From assembly GCA_000827325.1 (NCBI GenBank), contig KN832871.1, forward strand, positions 1,116,001 through 1,180,000: 64,000 bases of DNA, written 5' to 3'. Positions 34,201 through 44,997 of this stretch are shown piece by piece. Every line of letters begins with the position of its first letter. Within the stretch, counting starts at the first letter, position 1. The notes below the pieces were generated by a model. The model worked only from the letters and a program-made list of their open reading frames with translations, was not told the DNA's origin and ran no database searches. The stretch comes from Oidiodendron maius Zn. Its lineage: Eukaryota > Ascomycota > Leotiomycetes > Myxotrichaceae. A program made the translations under genes and the position numbers.

Positions 34201-37200
34201 TTCTGAATCCATAATTTTAGCAGTGGAATACCTAGATTGAGTATGCACTTACACTTGCATCGTCTTACCCAATCCCATAGTGTGGGCTAAGAGGCAACCT
34301 TGCATGTCTTCTTGGTCAGTGACAATTTGGCTCCACATGAATCGGAGGCCCTCGATCTGATGCTGCTTTATGCGTGGAGCGATTTTCTTGTTAACGTAGA
34401 CGAACCCCTGGTTCTCATATTTGCCATCATTTACAACGATTCTGTGCTGACCCTCAGCGTATTCCAATGAAGGGAGCTTCTCCTGAAGCTTCTTTCGCCT
34501 TGCTTCTTGCTGCTCGAGTCGCTCGCGGTCTTTTTCTCGCATTGCACGCGCTGCCTTGTCTTCATTAACTTTTCTTTTGCGTTTCTTATGCTGCGAGTTA
34601 TGTTGCTGAATATCATTCTCATCGGACGTGGCGCTGAAATTGGTCAGAACAGTCTAGACTCTAACAATGTACGCATACTCACTTAACGGCTTGTTGGCGC
34701 TTAGCCACTGATTCCGAATCGTCTCCGTCAACACCATAAGAATCTCTATTACCACCGTTGCTGAGATGAAGCATTGAAGCAGGCTTGGAAAAGTAACCTT
34801 CAAGGTTCTGGCAAAGGCGATAAAACGCCGCCACATACGCGGTGCGCTTAGGTAGCTCCGTAAGGCATGTGCTAGCCAAGTGCTTTTTGCCATGATGATA
34901 CTTACAACTAGTATAAATATTGAAAAGCTGAATATATCCAGTGACAGCTTGAAAGGTTGTTTTGTCAGTCCCTTTACGGTCGTCCCCTTCACCACAGAGA
35001 AGTGCGCCCATTACGTCGAGCATATGACACCAGAGTTCAGCCTCTGAAACACTCGAAACAAAGGAAAACATGTATGCTTTGAGCTCATCCCTAAATCCCT
35101 TGAATACCGATATTAATAGGCGCTCTCTGTCACAGATGGTAGCCCAAGCCTCGTGTGAAAATCTGGAAATGGCATCGGGATCATTATAAAGAGGCAGATT
35201 GTCCAGGTCAGGCAACGCCAATTCCGCATCAGATGCTGGGACAGAGCTTTCACCAAACGGTCTGCGTTTATGTATAAGCTTAAGTTTTGTCTTCTTAGGT
35301 GTAACAAGGTCAATTGTTGGCGTATCTGGACCATCATCGGATGAGAGCAAGGTTAAATCAATAGGATTGTCAGCAGTATTTAAGGTTTGCGGAAGTGCAT
35401 CTGCCTGGGTCGAGTTATGTTTGATTGACTGGCTTGGCGCTGGAGATCGGTGGATGACTTTCTTCCTTGGAGTTGTATCAGTGCGTCTTGTGGATTCAGA
35501 TGCATCATTAGGTTCATCAAAGATAGTGTCATCCTTTGAGCTGAGCTTCGCCGTACATGGATCTTTGGACGTTAGTCGATTTTCTGGGGTTTTCTTTCTG
35601 GAGGTTGAGGGATTTGACCCCGACGACCCGTGTTCTTCATTTTCAGTGTCCGCAAAGTTCATTTCCACTTCCTCCGTGTCGCTGGGTGTATCATCGACAA
35701 TAAAATCGCCAACATCTTCGTCAGATGACGATGCCTTGGAGTCGCTTCCGATCAACTCAATTTCCTCGCAGTTTTGAACTTTGCGCCTTAGTTTGGACGA
35801 TATTGAAGGTGTATCCTTGGACAGCGCTTTCTCTGGAGCTACTGAGCTTTGCAGCAGTTCCATTTCCCAAACCGAGCTCTCACGGTCATAAATGCTTTGT
35901 TCCATGATGCGGGATTGCTTTAGTACTTGACGCTTACTTGACCAGAGAACACTAGCAATTTCTTTCCGCAGTTTCGGAATTCGATCATCATTGATGCGAT
36001 CGAGGAGCTTCTGAATACCTTCGATATGGATTCGCCGTGAATCGTGGCTCGTATCGAACTTCTTCCAGATTCGATATGCATTCTTCAGCAATTTGGGTAA
36101 TTTCACACTCTGCCATTTGGCGACTATTTCGGCAATTCCCTCGTCAATGGCCTGATCAACGTCCTCTGCAGGGATGGCTGGCTTGTCCAAGGGCCTGAAT
36201 GGTTTCTCAATAGCACCCCGTTCCTCCTCAATCTCTGCCCACGTCGCGACATCGTATTCGTTTTCTTCATCTGATTCTCCATAGACAGGTAGAACCTCGT
36301 CGCCCCCCAGAATATGTTGATATTTTATGAGGCAATCAGGGTCGAACGCCTTTTCATAAGAACCAACTTCGCCTAATATACCAAAATCATAACCGGCACG
36401 ACCACTTTCATCACGTTTCCGTATTAATTGCGAGGAAATATTTGAATCGATTTCGGGCCATTGCATTATCTCTTCTCGTCTAGAACAAGCCTTGCCATAT
36501 TCATTCACATAAAACAGCGTGAATGAAGGGCTGTAGAATTTCTCTATGAGCTTTGATGGATATGGGCGGATAGCATGATAGGAAATCCCATCTCGTTCGA
36601 AGGCTGTGAGTTCTGAACGAAGGAATTCTTTCATTCTTTGATTCACGTATAGACGCTGTCCACTTGGAACCATCTTGTGACATAGAGAAACATCATCCTT
36701 GATTTCTGCACTGGGAAGTTCTTGACCCACGGCAGCACCTTCGTAAAAAATGGCATCCACAGACATCTTTTTCTTTCCAAGATAGCTACCTGCGAGTGAA
36801 AATCCAGAGCACTTGAGTCGATCATTTCTCGTCCGATGAACCTTAACTCCTAGATCTTGGCTAGAGACCTTGTCAAAGAGTGGCTTTTTTGGTAATCCCG
36901 GCCTTTGCGATACGTCGCCATTATTATATAGATGCTCGGGATCGGGAACTTGCCGGTCAATCAAGTCATGTCTATCTTGAGGAATGAATGGCATACTTGG
37001 CTTAATATTCTCGAGGCTGGTGTGAGAAATTTTGTCTGCTGCGGTCGCAATTTGGCGATCTCGACATGAATCGACATTCGGTGAAACCAGAGTCGGAGCG
37101 ATACGCTTAGGCATTTTCTCGGACGGGCTAGGGTGATGGTTGATAGCCGGTTCTGATGTTGGCATACCGGTCGACGAACATTCGGTATATGATGGTAGCT

Positions 37201-37894
37201 CAATGTTAGACTGAGTTGGCAGAAGAGGTCGCCCATCTCCAACCTCACGTGAGAGATCATTGGAGGCATTTATCAGGCTCAGCTTTCGTCGTTTATTTCC
37301 AAGCTCATCTGTAACGATGTATTCACCGCGGGCTACCCGATCTCTAGTTAGAAGATGGCCATCTTGCTTATCTCGGGACCGTTTTTCAGAAGAGTTTGCT
37401 GGTTGTGGAGAGCCTAAAAGTGACATTGATGAATGTGCATCAACCTGGAAGGCGGCGGCTGCAGCTGTATTTTGTCCTATTGCGCATGGTTGCTCAAACG
37501 CCAAGGCATTATTAGATCTAGGTAAGGAGGAGGATCGATTAACTCCGTTAGTGGCAGGGCTATGTAGAGATGCTGATATTCGGCGATTATTACGTCGATC
37601 TATGTGAGTTTGCCATTGTGCGCTCTGGAGTTGAAGTTCCTCGATAGCTCTGCGAATAAACGATCTTTGGCTAAGGGTCCTGAATTTGAAGTCGGCTCTA
37701 AGAGCATTATCATCAATATCAAGGAGCAATATAGTGCCCGTGACCCCATGTTCCCGAAGAATATTCTCAAGCACTGTCGGGTCTGGAGTTGCTGTAGAGC
37801 GTGGTACTTGCCATGATCGATCAGACGTGCAAAGCTCCCGCACGACTCGGTCGACAGACCAGTCCCAAGGGTCGTCGTCATCCATATTGCCCAT
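31289..37894 (-). CDS. Large ATRX/Rad54-subgroup SNF2 ATPase (2168 aa)
   Basis: A DNA-dependent ATPase of the SNF2 superfamily, probably a nuclear chromatin remodeller or translocase. Three exons: 37894-34683, 34633-34253 and 34202-31289 (introns 49 and 50 bp). The joins rebuild AVKNATSDEN and the ATPase stretch GKTMQVITLLCAIAE. An N-terminal helical, SAM-like region (about 1-100) starts WDWSVDRVVRELC. A conserved helical segment near 590-680, acidic stretches and a basic KKRKRK patch precede the motor. ATPase motifs: LAHTMGLGKT (about 1185-1195; the AHTMGLGKT form is typical of ATRX/ARIP4), DEAH (1322-1325), TGSPLANN, and helicase C ending RAYRIGQ (1672-1678). A disordered Ser/Ala-rich tail follows. 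There is no ADD/PHD finger, so it is ATRX-like only in the motor. The cellular role is unknown. Confidence 0.88.
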
Positions 37895-39998
37895 CGGTCA
37901 TTCAAGTTGAAAAATGGTTGCCTGAGTCATTGAAGGAGGGAGTCGACGTCAACTACGGGGAGAAAATTAATAACTCTATTAGACGGATAAGGTCTCTAGT
38001 AGGGAAAGGTAGACCAGTACAGAGATGGTACTTTGGGAGTAATGAAAATAAGATGACAGACATAGAAGGAGAAATATACAACTCTTGTTGTAAAATAAGG
38101 AGGAAAGTGAGATTTGACAGAAGCGTGAGAGTCCTGCAGGCTGAACGAGACACGTTGGAAGAAAACTCACCCAAACTGAACATTGGACAAGCCCCGACAG
38201 TACAAGGAATACTATCAAAGATAGAGGAGATATTTAATGTCCTTGATTATTTGGTTGGATTGGCGCAGGAGAAGTAGTGAAGGGTCAATTCAGCACGTCG
38301 CTGCAAGAAATTCACAAGGTCGATCAAGGTTGGCGTCGCCCTGGACAGAAGGGATATTTATTAGAAGAGAAGAGGTGCAATATTGGTGGGCAGACTGAGA
38401 GTGTAGGAACTTTGGGAGGGTTTCAAAGAGGTCGTGAGAGGTGCACTTGAGGATGAAAGTCTCGAGATCGAAGATCACCTTAACGCAGCCTCCCAAACAA
38501 AAATGAACGCGACTCGCATTCCAGCTGCGTTAACGCTAAGGGACGGGAACGCTATTCCAGGGGTAACTGTTATCTTATCTTAGCGTGACAACACGTGACA
38601 ACCATGCTGTACTAGCGTGACCACCATAGTGCATAGTGTGTACAGTCCAGTATTCCCTGTTACGCGGATAAGCTTGTGCATTATTTAACTCCAAACCACG
38701 CTGATTCACATCATCATCCTCCTTTACATGGGACAACCTTAGAAAATTATTGACAGACAAATATGAGAGGTAGCAGCAGCAGTCCTTATTACTGTCTTTT
38801 ATTCCCTTTTTCGTTACTCTTTGGACGGTAGATCCCATATGTGTATTTTTGTTGTTTGTGTACAAATACACTCTGCCGCACAAGTTCGCAGCGCCTTTTA
38901 ATCCCTTTCTATATGTTAGCATCATGTGAAAGACTGGCAGTCTTCTGAAAAGAAATAGTATAAATCTAGTCACTATCAAGTTTATAATTAAATATTTGAC
39001 ATGATAGGTGTTCAAAATTAAAAATATTGCCCACGCTTGAAGCATTTTCGGTCTGTTCAACACCCACAGGCCTTGACCGTATAGACAGTTATGACAAGGA
39101 TAAGTTGAATAGGCTCACTTGAACACCTGGCTAGTTTCCCACTGGGGCAGCTTCTAGAAACACTTACTAAGTGGGCTTATACTCAACTGGCTGTTGCTAC
39201 GACTGCGGAAGAATCCCGAGGACAGCTTAGACCCAGGAGACTGGCATCGAATTGCCGCAGCTGAGGAGTATGAGAGAGCAAGGCCCGGGCAAGGCCAAAG
39301 AAACCACCCAAGTCTCTTCCTCTGTGATGTCCTGTACAACTCTACGCTTGTAATTAGCATTTTTTAGATTTTGCATGAGAGTTTTGTACTGTGCTTGTCT
39401 TGGTCTGGCATTTGAGGCTGCTTTTAGGATATCTTGCTTTGTGCATATAGACTTTGATCTATTATCCAACAGATCTTGCTATAAGGTACAGCTAAGAAGT
39501 AGAGTCGCCAGATTAGACCGGGTACCAGTCTCTGAGCGCGCAGGGATCAGATGTGAGAATTTTGCGGCGAGTTTGTTGGAGATTGTGCATTCAAAAGACT
39601 ATAATCGAGAATCGCCGGATAAAGAGGGGTGAGTAGAGAAGTAGGAATCAAGAGTTGTTTAATTTTCAACAAAAAATAACGGGATATAGACAATCATGAT
39701 TGTTCGCTATATTAAAATATTGCTGGAGTTTTGGGCCAATTGTTCCTTGCAGAGAAGAGCGGCATGTAGTAATGATGTTTTAGATAAACACTCCCGTGCT
39801 GTAATTTGGAGTTGAGATAAGGTTACCTAACAGTAAACAGCGTTCTGCCATTTATTCCAGAAAGAATATCCACATAAAGTTGCAAGTCATACAAGGCAGC
39901 ATAAAATTTTGCATAGAGAAAATGGTAGATTATCCTGCCTAGCTAGCTGATACAACTGAAAGTACTTGAACATAAATGCGAGCGATGGTAATGGATAA
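37895..39998. other. AT-rich intergenic region with a possible decayed element
   Basis: 2.1 kb upstream of the ATRX-like gene and downstream of RIM1. It is AT-rich, with scattered stops in all frames. A minus-strand stretch at 39227-39530 has protein-like composition (QYKTLMQNLKNANYKRR) broken by an in-frame TAG and could be the tail of a degenerate mobile-element protein; no terminal repeats were found. A plus-strand frame at 37801-38277 overlaps the 5' end of the ATRX-like gene in antisense and is not supported. Confidence 0.45.
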
Positions 39999-40621
39999 CT
40001 ACTCCTTAGGCTTTCGGGCGAGGACGTCGAGTCTTTCTATGAGGAGGATCAGCGTGTTCACTTTCCGTGCTTCGGGACAGAAGGGTAAGAGAGGGTGGAA
40101 GAGCACGTACGTTGTACAATGCTTAGAGCGGTTCGCGGCTTGCCCTCTGAATCGGTGTACTGGTTCATCTCGGCGCTACCCTCAACATAAACAAGTGTCC
40201 TGTAGAAGGCCCAGTGTTAGCAAGATGTGTAAAGATCTTGGTTCCCATGTCATCGTCCAACAAATCAAGCTGGACCCTTTCCACCTCGCTTGTTGCCTCG
40301 TTCACTCCATTTATGCCGGCGCCAGGGCCAAAAAGAACGCTGAACATACCCCTTTTCCAAGCCGGCGATGAAATCCCGTTGCGGTCCTTCTGGTGTGAAG
40401 CTAGTGACCCGGAACCAGTTGGTCTTTTGGTTATCGCGTGGTCCAGAGTTCGTCGCAACATTATATCTCAGAATCTCCGATCCAGTGCTTGTTGGAACTA
40501 CCTCTGGTGAGTCGCCCAGTCGGCCGACGAGAGTTATCTTCGCAAATGTCGAGGCGCGACTACTGGTAGAGAATGCGCGCGCGCTGACGGGGAGGGCGCG
40601 GCGCAAGAGAAAGGCAGACAT
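39999..40621 (-). CDS. RIM1: Mitochondrial single-stranded DNA-binding protein (Rim1-like)
   Basis: This is an OB-fold protein that coats single-stranded mitochondrial DNA during replication. Three exons: 40621-40350, 40199-40111 and 40036-39999, with introns of 150 and 74 bp; 132 residues, normal for Rim1/SSB. The N-terminus MSAFLLRRALPVSARAFSTSS is Arg/Ser-rich without acids, a clear mitochondrial presequence. The OB fold follows: ITLVGRLGDSPE, NQKTNWFRVTSF, then across the first join GLEKGTLVYVEGSAEMNQY and SIVQQRLDVL at the end. The upstream open frame from 40720 is leader sequence: the Met at 40621 begins the presequence. Divergent to the DUF4203 gene, with paired E-boxes between them. 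Confidence 0.92.
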
Positions 40622-40841
40622 TTTGTTGAGCAGGAGATTGTGAGTAGATATATGCGGCGGTGATGAACAGTGTGCAATTACTGCGACAAAATATATGATG
40701 TGGATTGTACTGGCGCGCACAGGGAAGTTCAGATTGAATCGGCTCCCAGCTTCCAGGCTCTTTGGATCTCGCGTTCACCCGGTTGGGTTAGCTCTATCCA
40801 ACCCCCTACCAAATTGTGGATAGTACGGATGACATAAGCAT

Positions 40842-40860
40842 CACGTGCATTAATCACGTG
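40842..40860. promoter_or_regulatory. Paired CACGTG E-boxes
   Basis: CACGTG occurs at 40842-40847 and 40855-40860, 13 bp apart, the second inside the 10-bp palindrome ATCACGTGAT. They lie about 220-240 bp upstream of RIM1. CACGTG binds bHLH factors such as Cbf1/Pho4/Usf types; which one acts here is unknown. Confidence 0.4.
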
Positions 40861-41405
40861 ATCTACATATTCAGGGTCGTCGGTACTCCCCAAATTGTGT
40901 AAAGATGACGTCGCAACTAACAAGCTCTGGCCCTCGTAAAATACAAGAATCAAGCTGTCCGGCTCCGGAGATGCCCACATCGAAGAAGAAAAGTGAGAAC
41001 GAGTCAGGTAAAAGAAAGGAGAGATACCGAGATTGCGACTACCTGAAGCGAACTTGTAGCATCGGATGTCCGTGAGGGCGTATACCTCACGGAAGTATGC
41101 CTCACATGAACTCCAGTGAGTTCTCAGTTGTCTGCGATGGGGTTGTTGGCGATATGCAGGAGCCTACAAATGTTTGATAAGAATCACCAGGATCCTTTGC
41201 CTTGGTTATCTTGTGGGAAGAATCAAGATATCCGCAATTACCAACTCGAGATCGAGGCTTCCTGGCAGACCTCATTGCGAGTGTACCTCTCGTATTACCG
41301 GAGTTTCGAGAGAGCTTCTTGGATATAGTATCTGCATGCCTTGCTTCTGCCAGTAACAGGTGGACACACGTTCAAACTCTATGCCCAATTGGTCCGCGGG
41401 CTCGG

Positions 41406-41421
41406 ACGACGACGTCGTCGT
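41406..41421. promoter_or_regulatory. 16-bp perfect palindrome with ACGT core
   Basis: ACGACGACGTCGTCGT is its own reverse complement and lies about 290 bp upstream of the DUF4203 start codon. The GACGTC centre resembles ATF/CREB-type bZIP half-sites. A regulatory role is inferred only. Confidence 0.35.
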
Positions 41422-41709
41422 TATTGCGGTCAGAAATCACTTTTTACCCTTCCCCTATTTTCAACATTGTACCTCGTCATTACAAAATTTCCTTTCTCTT
41501 TCACCTGGAGCCATCAATAGCTACGGCTCTGTTGCTTTATGCGATTTTGCGACCAATTTCTTTTTCTAGTATCAATTAGCCTGGCTCTCTCGCCGTCTGC
41601 AAAGATAGCGCTGCCAGCGTTTTAGATACTCAGTCCGAAGACATCCCTCCCCTATCACCTCTCACATTGACCTCCTATTACCCACAGATCATAGGATCTT
41701 GAAACCGCC

Positions 41710-44439
41710 ATGATATGCTCGATGAGCTCAAAGGCTCTGGCCGTTCTCATTGTCTCCTTGGGTATCAATCTTACGGCTGCGAATGAATTAGTAGCCGGCG
41801 GGTCCTCAGTCGTATCATCAATCGACACAGACTCTTCGATTTCCACTGCTTCCAGTCTAGCAATCCCCTCATCGACTACCAGTGCCACCTCTGCGGTTAG
41901 TTCAACAGATCCTGAAAATGACGGCAGTGGGTCGACAACAGCCACACCCACCAGTTTAGAGACTTCATCTGCAACAACCATTATATCTTCGATTGTAGCT
42001 ACCCCAAGCGGTCTAGGTTTATCGTCCACATTTAATGATAGCTCAATATTCAACTGTATGGCCCAAATCTTTATTCAAGTTTTGCCTGCTGATACAGATC
42101 TAGCAACGGCACCTGGGACGCTGCCTATCACGCCTGCAATTACTCCTGGGTTTAGTGCGGCGGGAGTACTATTGATACTCAGTGGTGCTGTGTACGCCAT
42201 CCTCGGAATAAGATACAAATACTTGCATGTCTTTATTTCGGCAGCATATCTAACTAGCCTCGCTGTCGCCGTGCTAATCATCTATGTCATGAGCCTCCCT
42301 GTCAGGAATAGCATTCAGGGAGCATATGTCGCTGCGTCAATTGTAGCTGGTCTTATAGTTGGTGGAGCGTCATTGGTACTTGTGGATATGATGCAGGGTC
42401 TCGGATGCCTCCTGGGCGGTTTTACCTTCAGCATGTGGCTTCTGGTTTTGAGACCCGGAGGGCTCCTCAACTCGCGAGGCGGGAGAGTGGGATTCATCGC
42501 TGCCCTTACCCTGGCTGGGTTTTCCACGTCATTCAGCCATATCACTAGGCCATATGGATTGATTGTCTTTATATCTTTCAGCGGGTCCACCGCCATTGTC
42601 TTGGGAATTGACTGCTTTACTCGAGCTGGTCTGAAGGAATTTTGGGTCTACCTTTGGAACATCAACAATGATCTTTTCGCCATTGGAGCCACAACTTATC
42701 CTATAACGAAAGGAATTTATGCTGAAATAGCTGTTATAATCATCCTGTCCTTGGGGGGTATTGTGTCGCAAACGAGACTTTGGAAGATAGTGAAGGAGAG
42801 TCGTGAAAAAAGAGCAGCTGAGCAATTGGAAGGCGACAAGGCACGAGCAGAGGAAGAAGCTAACATCGGACGAGGAATTGAAAGTCTCAATACCCGAGAT
42901 CGGGAGCAATGGGAAGCGGCCCATGGTCTCAAAGACCAACCAGAAGCACTACCATCCGATAGAGACTCCGGGGTTGGTGATATGGATAACCAGAAGAAAA
43001 GCCCTATTACCACCATAACGCCAGTCTTACAACCCGAACAGGATGAAGTAAGAATGACCGAGCTCCCACAGTCATCGCCCGCGATACGAGATCCGACCAG
43101 TCAGCCGGGCTGCGATAATAACGGCGCTGATGACCTCCCTCAAGATGTGCAAAAGAGTGCTTCAGCCGAATCTGAATTAGATTCAGACGAAAAGTCAATC
43201 ACGGGCACAACAAATCGTTCTAGTTATGCCTCCACTAAGCAAGTTAGCTATGTAGAAAGGCCTGACTTGAGAGAATCTAATACCGATCAACCGATGCTGG
43301 GAGAATCTAATTCTGAGCAACCAACACTAGGAGAATCCAATTCAGAAATGCCAATATTGGAAGAATTCAACACAGAACCGACAATAGGAGAAAGCAATTC
43401 TGAAGGTCAAGGATTGGTAGCATCCAGTTTAAGCGCATCCAGTGAAGTACAAAAGCTTGACTTAGGAGATCCTCTTGACACAACATGTGAAGTCGCAACA
43501 GCCGTGGATAGGGAGGAACTTCCTCTCAACCAGGAGAATGCTACCCCTCCTCTAATGAGGTCTCCCTCGCAACTTTTATATCGAGCCAATTCAGTGCAAT
43601 CGCGCCCAAATCCAGAACAGCCACGACTCTCTTCGAGTTCGGAGCCACCAAACAATCCCCGTCACGGTGACCTAAGTCTCCACACGTTGCAGCCACCTGT
43701 CGAGCCACAGCTTGCCTCTGAACAATATCTTGGTGGCCAAGGCATGGGCAGCTCTGCCAGCCTTGAAACTTCGCAAACATCGATGGAGCCACTTATGGAA
43801 GACAACTTGGGCCCACTACCCTCATCCACTCCGTCAACTAGGAGGTCTTCATGTATACCCTTCGGCGACAACACTCTAATGGGGAAGCGCGATTCAATTA
43901 TTCGTAGTAAAAGCAATCTTACTTTCTACTCCACTAATTCAAATGGCCGAGAGTCGACTGGATCTTTACCATCACAAGCACAAGGCAACGTGTCCCAGAG
44001 AGGGAGTATCGGTGGAGAGAGTGTGTACAATCGTGACTATGGCTTGGCCAGCACCACATCGCTTCTAGACGACAACATGCCTCTCTCTGCGCGCCGCAAT
44101 CTTCTACGTCAACCGTCGTTCCCGTCTAACCCTCCACATTCAGTACGCCGCCAGTACTCCGGTCCTAGCCCCATGGCGCGTGAGCAGCAACTTGCATCTT
44201 TTCGCATGGGCATACAGCGAGAGCGCCACAGTTCTATTGTGCCGAACGTGGCCCTTGAGAGGCAAAGGAGTATGCTGTGGCAGGAGAAAAGGGTAGAAGG
44301 CCAGAAGATGGCAATCGAACAGAGGAAGAGGGAGGAGAAAGAGACTGCGTTCGACCAAGGCATGAGGAGGGGCGACATGTTGAATGCTCACCGAGAGGCA
44401 ATGAAGAAGATGCAAGCGAAGGCCAACAAACATGTATGA
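41710..44439 (+). CDS. Fungal seven-span membrane protein, DUF4203 (TMEM198-like), long cytosolic tail
   Basis: A single exon encoding 909 residues; the function is not known. An N-terminal signal peptide (about 1-24, ending near LTAANE) is followed by a Ser/Thr-rich extracellular or lumenal region (about 30-115), then seven hydrophobic segments between about 150 and 365 (for example GFSAAGVLLILSGAVYAIL, and the last ending GGIVSQTRLW), matching the DUF4203/TMEM198-type core. A charged coiled-coil stretch follows (about 365-415). The long disordered tail includes degenerate repeats of GESNSEQPTL type (about 520-567), phospho-site-like RRxS motifs, and a final Arg/Gln/Met-rich coiled coil (about 815-905). 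It could be a wall- or plasma-membrane sensor, but that is speculation. There is no start upstream in frame with better context. Confidence 0.85.
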   Translation: MICSMSSKALAVLIVSLGINLTAANELVAGGSSVVSSIDTDSSISTASSLAIPSSTTSATSAVSSTDPENDGSGSTTATPTSLETSSATTIISSIVATPSGLGLSSTFNDSSIFNCMAQIFIQVLPADTDLATAPGTLPITPAITPGFSAAGVLLILSGAVYAILGIRYKYLHVFISAAYLTSLAVAVLIIYVMSLPVRNSIQGAYVAASIVAGLIVGGASLVLVDMMQGLGCLLGGFTFSMWLLVLRPGGLLNSRGGRVGFIAALTLAGFSTSFSHITRPYGLIVFISFSGSTAIVLGIDCFTRAGLKEFWVYLWNINNDLFAIGATTYPITKGIYAEIAVIIILSLGGIVSQTRLWKIVKESREKRAAEQLEGDKARAEEEANIGRGIESLNTRDREQWEAAHGLKDQPEALPSDRDSGVGDMDNQKKSPITTITPVLQPEQDEVRMTELPQSSPAIRDPTSQPGCDNNGADDLPQDVQKSASAESELDSDEKSITGTTNRSSYASTKQVSYVERPDLRESNTDQPMLGESNSEQPTLGESNSEMPILEEFNTEPTIGESNSEGQGLVASSLSASSEVQKLDLGDPLDTTCEVATAVDREELPLNQENATPPLMRSPSQLLYRANSVQSRPNPEQPRLSSSSEPPNNPRHGDLSLHTLQPPVEPQLASEQYLGGQGMGSSASLETSQTSMEPLMEDNLGPLPSSTPSTRRSSCIPFGDNTLMGKRDSIIRSKSNLTFYSTNSNGRESTGSLPSQAQGNVSQRGSIGGESVYNRDYGLASTTSLLDDNMPLSARRNLLRQPSFPSNPPHSVRRQYSGPSPMAREQQLASFRMGIQRERHSSIVPNVALERQRSMLWQEKRVEGQKMAIEQRKREEKETAFDQGMRRGDMLNAHREAMKKMQAKANKHV

Positions 44440-44997
44440 CGTTGCGGCAATGGGCCATATTGAAAGTGTGTCAACTTTAATATTAATTCTGAGTTGATAA
44501 GGCCAATTAAGGTATGTGAGGACGTAGGGAAAATTACAGGTTGAGCGAGCAGGCCTTTAGGAGATTTGAAGTCGGGGGGGTGATGACGCCAGACCAGGAG
44601 GCTGGACTGTGATCTTTATAGACTAGATAATATGAATATGTGGTGTCAGCATAGCAGATGACAGTGGGCCGTGACGCGTTTTGACGCCTGTCACAAAACC
44701 TCGTGCCAGCCTTGTAAGAATTGCTTTGGACCCCACGGCATGGACGTCTCCGAGGCGTGTTGGGCATTAGCATGAGACAGCCGCATAAAGGGGGTATCGA
44801 ATCGCCTGCAGGCCAGAACCAGGAATATTCAATGCAGTTATGCCCGAATCCGAGCCGTGTTAGTGATTCATAGCGCATGTATATTCTCCAGGGGCCGTTC
44901 GAGAAAAAGGAGATCAATGCTAACAGGGAGATATATCTGTGCCGTGAGCCACTTTGCTGGGTAGATTTTCCTGCCCTACCCGGAGTTTTGTCTCGAT
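44440..44997. other. Intergenic: DUF4203 3' flank and ERF4 promoter
   Basis: 0.56 kb between two plus-strand genes; only short frames. No specific regulatory site could be assigned. Confidence 0.6.

Larger units (their letters stand above)
40622..41709. other. Divergent region between RIM1 and the DUF4203 gene
   Basis: 1.1 kb with paired CACGTG sites and a 16-bp palindrome. It also has open frames that could be a small gene: plus strand MTSQLTSSGP... from 40904 with a donor near 41009, and a helix-like frame at about 41190-41380; and an 83-codon minus frame at 40729-40980. Neither could be joined into a recognised protein, so none is called. Confidence 0.45.

Noticed and set aside
37801-38277. 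158-codon plus frame
   Set aside because: Overlaps the first exon of the ATRX-like gene in antisense; AT-rich, with no recognisable domain.
40622-40720. N-terminal extension of RIM1 to an upstream Met at 40720
   Set aside because: The added residues are not presequence-like, whereas the Met at 40621 opens a clear mitochondrial targeting sequence.
42056-42097. 42-bp GTATGG...TACAG stretch in the DUF4203 gene as an in-frame intron
   Set aside because: Too short, and its branch-like CTGAT is only a few bases from the acceptor; the protein reads normally through it.
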